Counted from the first letter of the stretch, positions 17,679 to 26,513 are shown. The stretch is DNA of 64,000 nucleotides from DASYPQ01 sp041488095 (GCA_041488095.1 JBGPOP010000015.1:42195-106194), one strand, 5' to 3'. Notes: a model not told the origin generated them from the letters alone. A program made the numbers and translations.

Positions 17679-17760
17679 TGCGCTTCATCGACCGCGTCGC
17701 TCCTCGTGTCGCGCGTCGCTCCGGACTTCGCTCTGGAAAGACCGTCTGAAAGGATTCGTC

Positions 17761-18573
17761 ATGGAATTGGACAGGCATCTCAAGTTGATGGCGCTCGACA
17801 TGGCGTGCCAGCGCCTGGCCAAGCGGGTGAAGGCGCTGGCCAGGGCCGGGGTGATCATGCATCCCGCCCGGCTCGACGGGGTCGATCGCCTGGTCGCGCG
17901 TGCGCTCGCGACGCTGGAGAAGGGCATGTCGAGCTCGGGCACGCCCAGCGGATTCCCGAAGAAGCCGCCGAGCAGCAACCTTCTGAGGAGGATGCTCCAC
18001 GGCAAGGACCTGGCCGAGGAGGATCCCCCGACGCTCACCCGGTCTCAGGACACGCCGCCGAGCGAGAAGCACACCCTGGCCCTGCGCGGGCATGGGGCCT
18101 GCATTCCCGCCCCCGACCTGCTCGGGTTCCTCAGCACCCAGCACAAGACCGGGATGCTGGAGGTCGTCACGCCGGCCGAGGTGTACGCGGTCGAGTTCGA
18201 GGCGGGCGACATCGTGCACGTCCACGTCAACCGCACTCCCACGGGACATCGACTGGGCGATGTCCTGGTCTCGCAGGGTGCCATCGATCGCGAGATGCTG
18301 GAGGTGATGCGCAAGGTGTACGCCTCGGAGAGGCTCGGCGAGGTTCTGCTCCGGCAGAGGCTCGTCACCCGCGAGCAGCTCTTCTGGGCGCTCCAGACCC
18401 AGATCCAGCTCCTGTTCAATCGACTGTTCGTCGCGCCGATGACCCGCTTCACCTTCTGGGCCGGACCTCCGATCCACGCCAACCGTGGAATACGCCTCAG
18501 CGCCATGACCCTGATCCTCGAGGGAGCGCGCGCGTTCGACGAGAGGGGCGGAATGAAGGCGAAGCGAGCCTAG
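17761..18573 (+). CDS. PATAN/DUF4388-domain protein with MshEN-like segment (copy 2)
   Basis: 270 aa, collinear with the preceding gene: N-terminal helices (LKLMALDMACQRLAKRVKAL), a PATAN-type domain (LLGFLSTQHKTGMLEV, FEAGDIVHVHVN) and an MshEN-like stretch (LGDVLVSQGAIDREMLEVM, LGEVLLRQRLVTREQLFWAL). Conservation is high in the last two thirds and low in the linker at residues 60-100. AAGGA lies upstream of the ATG. A 14-bp palindrome of C and G residues (18575-18588) follows the stop codon but lacks a T tract. The pair probably arose by tandem duplication. The function is unknown; a scaffold or signalling adaptor is likely. Confidence 0.72.
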   Translation: MELDRHLKLMALDMACQRLAKRVKALARAGVIMHPARLDGVDRLVARALATLEKGMSSSGTPSGFPKKPPSSNLLRRMLHGKDLAEEDPPTLTRSQDTPPSEKHTLALRGHGACIPAPDLLGFLSTQHKTGMLEVVTPAEVYAVEFEAGDIVHVHVNRTPTGHRLGDVLVSQGAIDREMLEVMRKVYASERLGEVLLRQRLVTREQLFWALQTQIQLLFNRLFVAPMTRFTFWAGPPIHANRGIRLSAMTLILEGARAFDERGGMKAKRA

Positions 18574-18776
18574 CCCGGCCCGGGCCGGCTCGGCGCGTGC
18601 CGGCGGATGACCGTCGGCGCGAAAGACCGGACCGGGCTCGGGGGATGCCAACCTCGAGCCTCGCGTGGGGAGGAAGATTCGATCACCGTGCGACCATTCC
18701 GGCCCTAGAATCGGATGCGGCTCGAACCTCATCGACGGTTCCTGCGAGGACGAGCATCCACCCACGAGGGACGATC

Positions 18777-19823
18777 ATGCCGAATTGTCGCGCGAGCTCG
18801 ATTCCGTTGCTGTCGCTGCTGGCCCTGGTCCTGTCCTGCTCGGCTCCTGGCCGGGAGACGCAGGACAAGGACAGGGCCTTCCCCGCCGGCGCGGAGAGAG
18901 CCGTGCGCGCCGTCCGCGATGTGTATCCGGATGCGATCGTGAGCGAGGTCTCCCCGCCGCAAGGCTTCGGGGCCGGCACCGAGGACGGGTCGGCACTGTT
19001 CTGGGTCGTCAGTTTCCGCAGCCAACAGACGGACCAGCAGCTCAAGGTCACGCCCGGGGGCGTCATCATCCTCCTGCCGCGGTCTGTCGACGATAAGGAT
19101 CTGCCGACGGCCGTCGCCGACGCCGTGAAGAGGGAATCCTCCGGTGCGAAGGTGATACGCCGCGAGAGACAGGAGGCGCGCGCGACGCTCAGGTACGCTG
19201 CGCTCGCAAAGCCGCAGGTGTGCTACGTCGCACACCTCTCCAAGGCAGGTGCAAGCAAGAGGATCGAAGTCGCTGCCGACGGCAAGGTGCTGCAGAGCAT
19301 GAACCTGGAGAGCGACGTCGAGACCGAGGAGAGCACGGAGCCCGCGGTGAACCCGGCGGTCAAGGAAGCTGAAGTTCCTCCGGCGGCTGCCAGGGTAGTC
19401 GAGGCGGTCAGGGCGATCCTGCCGAAAATGGTCTTCAGGGGCGTCGAGGAGGTCGGCTATCTCGATGGGACAGGCGAGATGGAGGTGCTCAATTACGAGG
19501 TCGAGTTCTTCCTCGATGGGGTGGCGAGGGAATGGAATGCGACGCCCGATGGGATCGTCATCCAGGTGCCGACCCCGGTTGGGGCGGAGACTCTTCCTGT
19601 TCCGGTCCAGGCGACGCTCACGAAGGAGGCGGACTGGAAGATCCAGAAGCTCGTCCGGCAGGAGACGCGCGCTGGCCTCAAGTTCGTCCAGCTCGAGAAG
19701 CCGAAGGTCGTTTATCTCGTCGATCTCGAGAAGGACGGCAAGCCGGCGAAGGTCCGATTCCGATCCGACGGTACGAAGATCGACGAGATCGATCCGATGG
19801 CGTTGCTCGGAAAGCAACACTGA
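18777..19823 (+). CDS. Lipoprotein with two PepSY-like repeats
   Basis: 348 aa. AGGGA precedes the ATG. The lipobox LALVLSC gives Cys about 20 residues in. The mature part contains two similar halves of about 130 residues: AERAVRAVRDVYPDAIVSEV..LFWVVSFRS..TPGGVIILLP and ARVVEAVRAILPKMVFRGV..LNYEVEFFLDG..TPDGIVIQVP. This helix-strand-strand pattern resembles PepSY-type (beta-lactamase-inhibitor-like) domains, which occur in exported proteins thought to modulate proteases. There are no obvious operon partners. The repeat structure is visible in the sequence; the domain name is a judgement. Confidence 0.68.
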   Translation: MPNCRASSIPLLSLLALVLSCSAPGRETQDKDRAFPAGAERAVRAVRDVYPDAIVSEVSPPQGFGAGTEDGSALFWVVSFRSQQTDQQLKVTPGGVIILLPRSVDDKDLPTAVADAVKRESSGAKVIRRERQEARATLRYAALAKPQVCYVAHLSKAGASKRIEVAADGKVLQSMNLESDVETEESTEPAVNPAVKEAEVPPAAARVVEAVRAILPKMVFRGVEEVGYLDGTGEMEVLNYEVEFFLDGVAREWNATPDGIVIQVPTPVGAETLPVPVQATLTKEADWKIQKLVRQETRAGLKFVQLEKPKVVYLVDLEKDGKPAKVRFRSDGTKIDEIDPMALLGKQH

Positions 19824-20010
19824 CAACTTGCTACTCGTCTGCTTGCGCAAGCTCGATGCTCCGCATCGCTTGTGAGGGTGTCCTCCACGTCGAGGGCCAA
19901 GGATCTTGGAGCTCGGCCGCGCCGCGCGCTCGCGTCCTCGAAGGCCGATTGGATGCCGCGCGAGGCCCGCGCTCCGCGAGCCGTTCGGAGCTTGGATGCC
20001 GCGACCCGAC

Positions 20011-21366
20011 TCACGGCGGCAAGGATTCGAGGAACGCCTTCGCGATCGCCTCGGCCAGGATGTGGTTGCCCGCTGGATTGAAGTGGCACGCGTCGAAGTA
20101 GAGGTCCTGGGCGACGTCCTGGAAGACCATCGAGCAGTCGAGGAAGTTCACGCCGCGCGAGCGCAGGTGCTCTCCCGCGGTGCGCAGTCGCGGGTAGCCG
20201 TGCCGGACCCCCTCGACCCACTCCGGGATGGCGGCGCCAGTCTTGATCTCCGACTCGGTGAGCGGCTTCGAGCCCTGGTCGTACAGAGTCGGCTGCAGCA
20301 CGTGCAGGTAGTGGATCGATCTCGAGGCGCAGATCCCGCTCAGGGACACGGAGCCTTCTTCCCAGATGCGCGCGATCTCGTTCACGGTGGAATCGGGCAT
20401 CGACTCCTTGAAGCCCGTCGGCAGGTCAGGACCCGCCATCACGCGGTCCGCGGAGAAGCCGGGAGCGAGCTGCGAGTACTGGTCGTAGGCTGCGACGTAC
20501 TCCCGCTGGATCGCTTGCATCCTGGACAGCGACAGCTTGCCGAGGATCGCGCTGTAGTGAAGGTCGAGACTCTGCACGAGGTCGGATAGTCCCGACGCCC
20601 GCAACTGCTGCTGTCTCATCCGCAACAAGAGATCGAGCGCCTGCCGGTCGGGTGTCGCCCCCGTGATCAGGAAAGCCCAGTGGGGGCGCGAGGGATAGAT
20701 GGGATGCGTGCCGTTCCTGGCGTTGAAGTTCGCCAGGGCGCATTCGTTGAACCCGTCGATGTTGATGACCGCATCGGGTTTGTAGCCCAGGCTCAAGAGG
20801 TAGTGCACGAAGTTCGTCTGCTGTGGCTGCTTGAAGCCGCCCCGACCCTGGTTCGCGAACCTGATCTCGCGCCCCTGGAAGCGCGCGTCCTTCTTCAACA
20901 GGTCGGCGAGCCTCTCCTTCCCATCCCGCCAGAAGATGCCCGCGACGGAGCCGCCGACGATCGCGATGTCGTAGGTGTTCTCGGAACGCGTCTTCCTCAG
21001 CCGCTCCGCCTCTTGATGGCTGTGGCGATTGGCCTGCTCTTGCTCGACGCCCAGGTAGGGGTGCAGGACCCAGCTCACGCCCTCCAGGTTTTCGCCCACG
21101 CCCGAGCCTTGAGCGTCGGGAGTGCCGACGTGTTGGCTCATCGCGGCGGCGATGTCCTGCATCCGCCGCTCTGTACGCCAGATGCTGTAGCGCTGGCCGG
21201 TTGCGAACAATTCCGTTCGCAGGACGAGCTCGACGACGAGCAACGCTAGCGCCAGGCTCGCTGCCGCGATCAGGAACTTTCGGCCAAGCGACCGGCGCGC
21301 GCCGAGGGGATAGGACATCGAAGATGGGATGAGAAGGCTGGCCTCCGGGACGGAGTGTCCCACCAT
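20011..21366 (-). CDS. Membrane-anchored SGNH-like protein with GGS block I
   Basis: 451 aa from ATG 21366, which has GGAGA five bases upstream; ATG 21318 is an alternative closer to the membrane anchor (KFLIAAASLALALLVVELVL). The soluble domain has SGNH-type blocks: IAIVGGSVAGIFW where GDS is usual, INIDGFNE (block III-like, Asn kept) and DACHFNPAGNHI (Asp-x-x-His). The first block is therefore GGS rather than GDS; the Ser nucleophile is retained. It is not closely similar to the SGNH pair at 4317-8456. A hydrolase of an envelope ester is likely; the substrate is unknown. Confidence 0.7.
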   Translation of the reverse strand: MVGHSVPEASLLIPSSMSYPLGARRSLGRKFLIAAASLALALLVVELVLRTELFATGQRYSIWRTERRMQDIAAAMSQHVGTPDAQGSGVGENLEGVSWVLHPYLGVEQEQANRHSHQEAERLRKTRSENTYDIAIVGGSVAGIFWRDGKERLADLLKKDARFQGREIRFANQGRGGFKQPQQTNFVHYLLSLGYKPDAVINIDGFNECALANFNARNGTHPIYPSRPHWAFLITGATPDRQALDLLLRMRQQQLRASGLSDLVQSLDLHYSAILGKLSLSRMQAIQREYVAAYDQYSQLAPGFSADRVMAGPDLPTGFKESMPDSTVNEIARIWEEGSVSLSGICASRSIHYLHVLQPTLYDQGSKPLTESEIKTGAAIPEWVEGVRHGYPRLRTAGEHLRSRGVNFLDCSMVFQDVAQDLYFDACHFNPAGNHILAEAIAKAFLESLPP

Positions 21367-21695
21367 GGGATCTCCAGGTTCAACACGGGCTCGAAGCCCA
21401 AGGGAACCAGCCATGCAGCATTCTACAGTGATCCAACGCCCGCTGACCACCGGTCTCGAGATCGGAGAAGGGAGCGAGAGCACCCACTGGCGGATCGGGA
21501 CGTGCGGCAGCACCTCGTCGCACAGATGCACGGCGGTGTCGGCCATGCGCCGGCCGGAAGCGGATGAGGATCGTCACACTCCGCTCCGCCGGCATGCGCC
21601 TGGACTTACAATTTCTTGGGAGCTTCGCGTCAGCGCCTACTGGAACCGAACGCTTGCTCGCACCTATGCTGCCGCGCCCGCCACCTTGGCCCCCC
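21367..21695. other. Divergent intergenic region, 329 bp
   Basis: It lies between two divergent starts (SGNH-like on minus, ThiS/MoaD-like on plus). In-frame upstream extensions exist for both genes but show no family resemblance and no better ribosome site. An AT-richer patch around 21605-21620 (ACTTACAATTTCTTGG) could belong to a promoter. No RNA gene or repeat is seen. Confidence 0.4.
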
Positions 21696-21983
21696 ATGGC
21701 TCGATCGACGACCATCACGATCCAAGTTCCAGCGGCGTTGCGCGCCGACTGCGACGGCGCCTCGGAGCTCCTGCTCTCGGCCACGAGCGTGCGCGCCGTC
21801 CTCACGGAGCTCGAGCGGCGCTATCCTTCGTTGCACCGCAGCATCTGCGAGGAGACGGGGAGCGTGCGCCGCCACGTGAACCTGTTCGTCAACACGTCCA
21901 ACGTGCGCGACCGTGAAGGGCTCGACACGGCGCTCGTGCCAGGGGACGTCGTCATGATCCTGCCCGCAGTCTCAGGAGGTTGA
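21696..21983 (+). CDS. ThiS/MoaD-family small protein
   Basis: 95 aa. It has a beta-grasp pattern with ITIQVPAALRADCDGASEL at the start, VRAVLTELERRYPSLHRSI as the helix, VNLFVNTSNVRDREGLDTAL, and the diagnostic C-terminal VMILPAVSGG. The terminal Gly-Gly is the site that MoaD/ThiS proteins use for adenylation and thiocarboxylation. No moa or thi genes are nearby. The next gene, a BNR-type propeller protein, starts 2 bp after its stop. ThiS/MoaD-like proteins paired with such propellers recur in other bacteria, but the meaning of the pair is unknown. The start ATG lacks a strong ribosome site. Confidence 0.8.
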   Translation: MARSTTITIQVPAALRADCDGASELLLSATSVRAVLTELERRYPSLHRSICEETGSVRRHVNLFVNTSNVRDREGLDTALVPGDVVMILPAVSGG

Positions 21984-21985
21984 AC

Positions 21986-23098
21986 ATGCCGGAGCGCGTG
22001 ATCCTTTGCATCGGAACCAAGAAGGGCGTCTTCGTCGCCAAGGCGCCGAAGACCCGGCGCAGCTTCGCGCTGCGCGGACCCTTCGGTCAGGGAGTCGCCG
22101 TCTACTCGACGCTGATCGACACCCGCGGCGCGCCGCGCCTCTACGCCTCGAGCTGCAACGCCTTCTTCGGCATGAAGGTCCTGCGCTCGACCGATCTCGG
22201 GAAGTCGTTCAAGGAGACGAAGTCGGCTCCCGCGTTCCCGAAGGACGACGGGCGCGCGCTCGTCAACATCTGGTCCCTCGAACCGGGCGACGGCAAGAAG
22301 GACCTGTGGTGCGGCGTCGAGCCGGCGTCGCTCTTCAGGAGCGGCGATGGCGGCGAATCCTGGGAGATGGTGCCGGGCATCAGCAATCACGCGCACGCTC
22401 GGAAATGGCAACCCGGGAACGGCGGGCTGTGCATGCACACCATCCATCGCGAAGGGAAGCGCGTGCACCTCGGCATCTCGACGGGCGGGCACTACCTCTC
22501 CGAGGACGGCGGCGAGACCTTCAAGGCGTCCAACCAGGGCGTCGGAGCCGGGTTCACGCCCGATCCCTATCCCGAGTTCGGACAGTGCGTGCACAAGATC
22601 GCGGGGCACAAGGACGCGCCCGGCCGGCTCTACATGCAGAACCACGGGGGCTGGGCCAAATGGGATGGGCCTGGGGGGCCGCGGCCGGACATCGGCGTGC
22701 TGCGCAGCGACGACCACGGCAAGACGTGGCGCTCGATCGCCAAGGGGCTGCCGTCCGACTTCGGCTTCCCGATCGTCGTGCACCCGCACGACCCCGACAC
22801 GGTCTACGTGCTGCCGCTCGAGCCGATGACGCGCACCTGTCCGGGAGCCGCGCCCGCGGTCTGGCGCAGCGAGGACGGCGGCGGCGCATGGACGCGGCTC
22901 GCGCGCGGGCTGCCGAAGAAGGAGAGCTTCTTCACCGTCCAGCGCGACGCGATGGACATCGACGAGCTCGAGTCGCCCGCGCTCTACTTCGGGACCACGA
23001 CGGGTCAGCTGTGGATGGGGCGCGACGGCGGCGAGGAGTGGAGCTGCCTGTTCGACTCGCTCCCGCCGATCCATTGCGTGAAGGTCGCGGTGGTGTGA
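21986..23098 (+). CDS. BNR/sortilin-like beta-propeller protein
   Basis: 370 aa. The AGGAGG site lies 6 nt before the ATG, inside the end of the ThiS/MoaD-like gene. Repeated Asp-box (BNR) motifs are visible: RSTDLGKSFKE, RSGDGGESWEM, SEDGGETFKA, RSDDHGKTWRS, RSEDGGGAWTR and GRDGGEEWS. Six or so repeats fit a six- to eight-bladed propeller of the sialidase/photosystem-II-stability-factor/VPS10 type. There is no signal peptide, so it is cytoplasmic, unusual for sialidase-like folds. Catalytic sialidase residues are not evident. A role with the thiocarboxylate-type carrier encoded upstream is inferred only from the coupling. Confidence 0.82.
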   Translation: MPERVILCIGTKKGVFVAKAPKTRRSFALRGPFGQGVAVYSTLIDTRGAPRLYASSCNAFFGMKVLRSTDLGKSFKETKSAPAFPKDDGRALVNIWSLEPGDGKKDLWCGVEPASLFRSGDGGESWEMVPGISNHAHARKWQPGNGGLCMHTIHREGKRVHLGISTGGHYLSEDGGETFKASNQGVGAGFTPDPYPEFGQCVHKIAGHKDAPGRLYMQNHGGWAKWDGPGGPRPDIGVLRSDDHGKTWRSIAKGLPSDFGFPIVVHPHDPDTVYVLPLEPMTRTCPGAAPAVWRSEDGGGAWTRLARGLPKKESFFTVQRDAMDIDELESPALYFGTTTGQLWMGRDGGEEWSCLFDSLPPIHCVKVAVV

Positions 23099-23120
23099 GC
23101 GCGAAGAGAGCGCGCGCAGG

Positions 23121-24113
23121 CTACTTGTTCAGCTCGATCTTGGAGAGCGCGACGAAGCGCTCGGCGCGTTCAGCACTCTTGGTGCCCTTGTACTTGCTCG
23201 CGAGGGCCTCGGCCTTCTTCACGTTGCCGGGGTCGAAGGGCTTCTCCCTGGCGATCTTGGCCACGAAGCTGGCGAACGCCTTGTCGGCCTCGCGCTCGCT
23301 GGCGAGCGCGGGAGCAGCCAGAGCGGCCTTCTGCTCCGCGACCTTGGCCTCGAGCTCGGCGTGGCCCTTGACGCCCTTCTCGAGCGCGCCGAGCAGCTTC
23401 TCGGCTGCGCCGATCTGGCCGGTCTCGAGGATGCGCTTGGCCCGCTCCAGCCTGGCCGTCGTGCGCTTGACGAACTCGATCTTGGCCTTGCCCGCCGCAT
23501 CGTTCGCCACCTTTTCGCACTCGGCGATCGCGGCGGCGATTTCGTCCTTGTTGAAGAGCTGCCAGGCCTTCTTGAGCTCGTTGGGCGTGCCCGCCGGAGC
23601 CTCCTTGGCCTTCTTGATCTCGGCCGCGACGGCGGCTTCGAGCTTCTTGCCGAAGTCACCCGGGTTGCCCTGCATGAGCACGGTTCCGTCGATGCCGATC
23701 AAGGCCGTCTCGGGCAGACCGTTGCCCTTCGTCGGCAAAGGGCGCTCGGCGGTCCACATCGCGCCGTTGCCCATCCACTTCATCTTCCAGGCGAAGGCCT
23801 GGTAGACGTCCTTCGAGGTGTTCTGGCATTCGACGAACACCACTTGCACGTCGTCGCCATACAGCTCCTGCAGCTTCACGGAGGCCGGCACGGACCCCCC
23901 GATGCAATTGGGTCAGTTCTTGCCCCAGAAGTCGATCACGATCGGCTTGCCGCGCAGCTCGGACATGCTCTTGATGCCGAGCGAGTTGAGCGGCGGCTCA
24001 CGGAACGAGTAGTCGACCGGGGAGCCCGGCTCGGGCCGGGCGCCGGAGGAGATCCAGGCGCTTCCGGCCAGCACGCCGGACGCGGCGGCCAGCTTGAGGA
24101 AGGGAAGCTTCAT
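23121..24113 (-). CDS. Exported thioredoxin-like selenoprotein (UxxC motif)
   Basis: 330 aa if the in-frame TGA at 23913-23915 is read as selenocysteine (residue 67). A signal peptide (KLPFLKLAAASGVLAGSAW) leads into a TlpA-like thioredoxin domain. LRGKPIVIDFWGKN is directly followed by TGA, then PNCIGGSVPAS, so the TGA stands at the first Cys of the CxxC site (U67-Pro-Asn-C70). The frame continues open for 263 codons with normal domain sequence (VQVVFVECQNTSKDVY, LPETALIGIDGTVLMQG), then a Lys/Ala-rich helical, TPR-like C-terminus. A SECIS-type hairpin follows the TGA. It should be a periplasmic redox enzyme. Reading it as a pseudogene or sequencing error is less likely given the exact position of the codon. 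Confidence 0.78.
23879..23901 (-). promoter_or_regulatory. Candidate bacterial SECIS hairpin for the thioredoxin-like selenoprotein
   Basis: On the minus strand, 11 nt after the TGA, a 23-nt hairpin forms. It has a 6-bp lower stem (CGGGGG with CCTCCG, one G-U pair), a GU bulge on the 5' side, a 3-bp upper stem (CCG/CGG) and the loop UGC. A G in the loop is 24 nt from the TGA, within the spacing accepted for bacterial SECIS elements, and a bulged U below the loop is a known feature of the E. coli fdhF element. The structure was drawn by hand. Confidence 0.55.
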
Positions 24114-24293
24114 GGGGCGTGATCTCGAGGGGAATCGGGAGCGAAAGCGCATGTGACGCTACCCCCGCAAACCTGAATCCACAAGCGGGGGCCACAAGGC
24201 GCTCGATCGTCGAGAGGATGAGGGTCGCAGCGGTGCTCGCCGCCCACGGATGACGATCGCTACACTCCGCACCGCCTCGCGCTCGCCCGGCCG

Positions 24294-25286
24294 ATGAAGA
24301 TCACCGTCCTCACGCACCTGGAGAAGGAGGACTCGCGCACCCTCGACCCCGCGGTCAGGCAGGTCGCGGACGCGCTGACCACGGGCGGCCACGCGGTCTC
24401 GATCCTCGCCGTCCACGACGAGGTGGACAAGCTCGTGAAGGGCCTCTCCGATCCCGCGCCGGATCTCGTCTTCAACCTGATGGAGACGTTCGGGAAGACC
24501 CAGCTCGGCGCGGTCGCCGTCGTCGGCCTGCTCGACCTGCTGGGCGTGCGCTACGTCGGTGGGGGACCCGGCGAGTTCTACCTCCAGGAGGACAAGGGCC
24601 TCACGAAGAAGCTCCTGGCGTTCGACGGGATCCGTTTTCCCGATTTCACGGTGTTCCCGCGCGGCTCGGGTCCGGTCGTGATCTGCAGCCTGAAGATGCC
24701 GCTGATCGTGAAGCCCCTGCGCATGGATGCCTCGATCGGCATCGACGCCAAGGCGGTCGTCTCGAGCGAGAAGGACATGCTGAAGCGCGTCGCCCACATC
24801 CACGAGAAGATCGGCGACTCGGCGCTCGTCGAGGAATACATCGAAGGCCGCGAGTTCCACGTCGGCGTGCTCGGCAACGCGCAGCCGGTCGCGCTGCCGC
24901 CGATCGAGATCGACTTCTCGGGGCTTCCCGAGGGAGCCCCGCGAATCCTCGACCACCGCGCCAAGTGGGTGCGCCGCAGCGCCGAGTTCAAGGGGACGAA
25001 GGCGGTCGTGGCCGACGTTCCCGAGGAGCTGCGCGGGAAGCTGCAGGCGGTCGCGCTGGCCGCCCACCGCGCGCTGCGCGTACGCGACTACGGACGGATC
25101 GACCTGCGCTTGACGGGAGGCGGCGAGGTCTACGTCATCGAGGTCAACGCCAGCTGCTACCTGGAGAAGTCGGCCGAATTCGCCCTCGCGGCCGCGGCCG
25201 CAGGCCTCGATCACCCTGCGCTCATCAACCGGATCGTGGAGCTGGCGACGGAGCGGTACGGGTCAGCGGCGGTTCTTTCTCGGTGA
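24294..25286 (+). CDS. ATP-grasp ligase related to D-Ala–D-Ala ligase
   Basis: 330 aa. The N-terminal Rossmann-like part (MKITVLTHLEKEDSRTLDPA, DLVFNLMETFGKTQLG) is followed by the ATP-grasp fold: DKGLTKKLLAFDGIRFPDF, the ATP-binding Lys in PLIVKPLRMDASIGI, ALVEEYIEGREFHVGVLG, and the metal-binding end YGRIDLRLTGGGEVYVIEVNAS. This is the Ddl-like arrangement, which joins a carboxylate to an amine using ATP. Substrates in Ddl-like stand-alone ligases vary, so peptidoglycan synthesis should not be assumed. Its last 62 bp overlap the 3' end of the opposite-strand metallopeptidase gene. Confidence 0.85.
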   Translation: MKITVLTHLEKEDSRTLDPAVRQVADALTTGGHAVSILAVHDEVDKLVKGLSDPAPDLVFNLMETFGKTQLGAVAVVGLLDLLGVRYVGGGPGEFYLQEDKGLTKKLLAFDGIRFPDFTVFPRGSGPVVICSLKMPLIVKPLRMDASIGIDAKAVVSSEKDMLKRVAHIHEKIGDSALVEEYIEGREFHVGVLGNAQPVALPPIEIDFSGLPEGAPRILDHRAKWVRRSAEFKGTKAVVADVPEELRGKLQAVALAAHRALRVRDYGRIDLRLTGGGEVYVIEVNASCYLEKSAEFALAAAAAGLDHPALINRIVELATERYGSAAVLSR

Positions 25287-26409
25287 CAGGATCCACGGAC
25301 GCTTCCTCCTTCGGCGGCGGCCTCGGGACGATCGTCGCCGGACGGGATTCCGGTCGAGGAGGCATCACCGGCCCGCCGTACTCCGGCCCGTACGTGCCCC
25401 CGTGCACCCAGTTCATCGCCAGCGCGGTCACGAGCGTCGTCAGCGCGACCATCACCGCGGTCTCGCGATCCTCGGCATACACCAGGTCGAGCGCGCCGGC
25501 ACGCTCGGCCAGGTGCCGCACGAGCCCGCGCGTGCGCTCGGGGAAGTGCCCGGTCCAGCGGTAGACGTTGGCGAGCAGGTCGCGCTCGGACTTGCGGATC
25601 ATGGCCGCGGCAGGCCGGATCGCGGCTCCGCCCGCGCCCTCCTGCGGACTGCCGACCTCGTCGAAGATCGTACGCAGCGCGCCGTCGAGCCCGCGCGGGA
25701 ACTCCACCTCGCCCCTGGGCAGGCTTCTGTAGTACTGCTCGAGCGAGATCGAGATGTCGCCCACGTCCTCGTCGAGGTGCGCCTGCGCCTCGACCGGATC
25801 GCGCCCGCGGACCGTGGCCATCATCTCGTCGCAGTACTCGAGCTTGGCGATCGCGGCCGGCAGGCCCGCGTACTCCGCCCGCCAATCGACGAGCGGCGTC
25901 ATCCACACCGCGAAGGTCTCCGCCCAGTCCTCGTCGGGGTGCTTCTGCGCGTACCAGCCCGGCAGGTGGCGGACGAATCGCCGGCTGAAGGGCGAGGGGC
26001 GGTACTCGTCGAGGTAGGGCTGCGTGATCGACCCGAAGCGGAGCACCCACTCCTCCTGCTCGTAGAGCCGGTAGGCGTAGTTCACGACGTGCCCCATCTC
26101 GTGCCGCAGGTAGCGCAGGATCTCGCGCCTGGAGAGGCCCTCGACGTGGCCGGTGTTCCGCTCCTGCAGCTCCAGCAGCTCGGGCCGTGCCAGGTAGAAC
26201 GGGATCGCGATCGCCACGCTGCCGAAGGGGACGCCCCACTCGGTCGAGAGATAGAAGCGCGGCCTCAACCGGGCGATCCCGCAGCGCTCGAGCTCGCCCT
26301 CGAGCTCGGCGAGGATCGGCTCGAGCGGCGTCCCGGCGACGGTCAGGCCGAGGTCCCGGATCGGGACCGTCGACCAGTTGCTCTCGCGAAAAGGGTCCTT
26401 GTCGGCCAT
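25225..26409 (-). CDS. Putative zinc-binding metallopeptidase (HEMGH)
   Basis: 394 aa. The zinc motif RHEMGHVVNYAYRL (HExxH) sits at about residue 100. It is followed by DEDWAETFAVWMTP, which supplies the expected Glu ligand some 60 residues later. The pattern fits a family of predicted zinc-binding metallopeptidases usually encoded near ATP-grasp ligases; here such a ligase lies on the opposite strand, overlapping tail to tail. There is no signal peptide, so it is cytoplasmic. The last 45 residues are a Pro-rich low-complexity tail that lies within the overlap and is probably poorly constrained. Confidence 0.8.
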   Translation of the reverse strand: MADKDPFRESNWSTVPIRDLGLTVAGTPLEPILAELEGELERCGIARLRPRFYLSTEWGVPFGSVAIAIPFYLARPELLELQERNTGHVEGLSRREILRYLRHEMGHVVNYAYRLYEQEEWVLRFGSITQPYLDEYRPSPFSRRFVRHLPGWYAQKHPDEDWAETFAVWMTPLVDWRAEYAGLPAAIAKLEYCDEMMATVRGRDPVEAQAHLDEDVGDISISLEQYYRSLPRGEVEFPRGLDGALRTIFDEVGSPQEGAGGAAIRPAAAMIRKSERDLLANVYRWTGHFPERTRGLVRHLAERAGALDLVYAEDRETAVMVALTTLVTALAMNWVHGGTYGPEYGGPVMPPRPESRPATIVPRPPPKEEASVDPVTEKEPPLTRTAPSPAPRSG

Positions 26410-26513
26410 GGTTCCCGAGGTCCCTGCCGGGCCCCGGTGAGCCCTCCATCGTCGCCTGCGGCGCGGACCTGAACAATCGCCGGAAGGTCCTTGATTCCAG
26501 GGACTTGCGGGGT

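Noticed and set aside
18575..18588. Terminator after the second PATAN gene
   Set aside because: The palindrome is pure C/G with almost no loop and no T tract; it can arise by chance in this DNA.
21696..21983. Molybdopterin or thiamine biosynthesis locus
   Set aside because: No moaA-E, thiF, thiG or similar genes are near. The carrier is paired with a propeller protein instead.
23121..24152. Two separate genes, or a broken gene, in the thioredoxin-like region
   Set aside because: The pieces are in one frame, the single TGA falls on the catalytic Cys position, and a SECIS-type hairpin follows. One selenoprotein explains all of this better.
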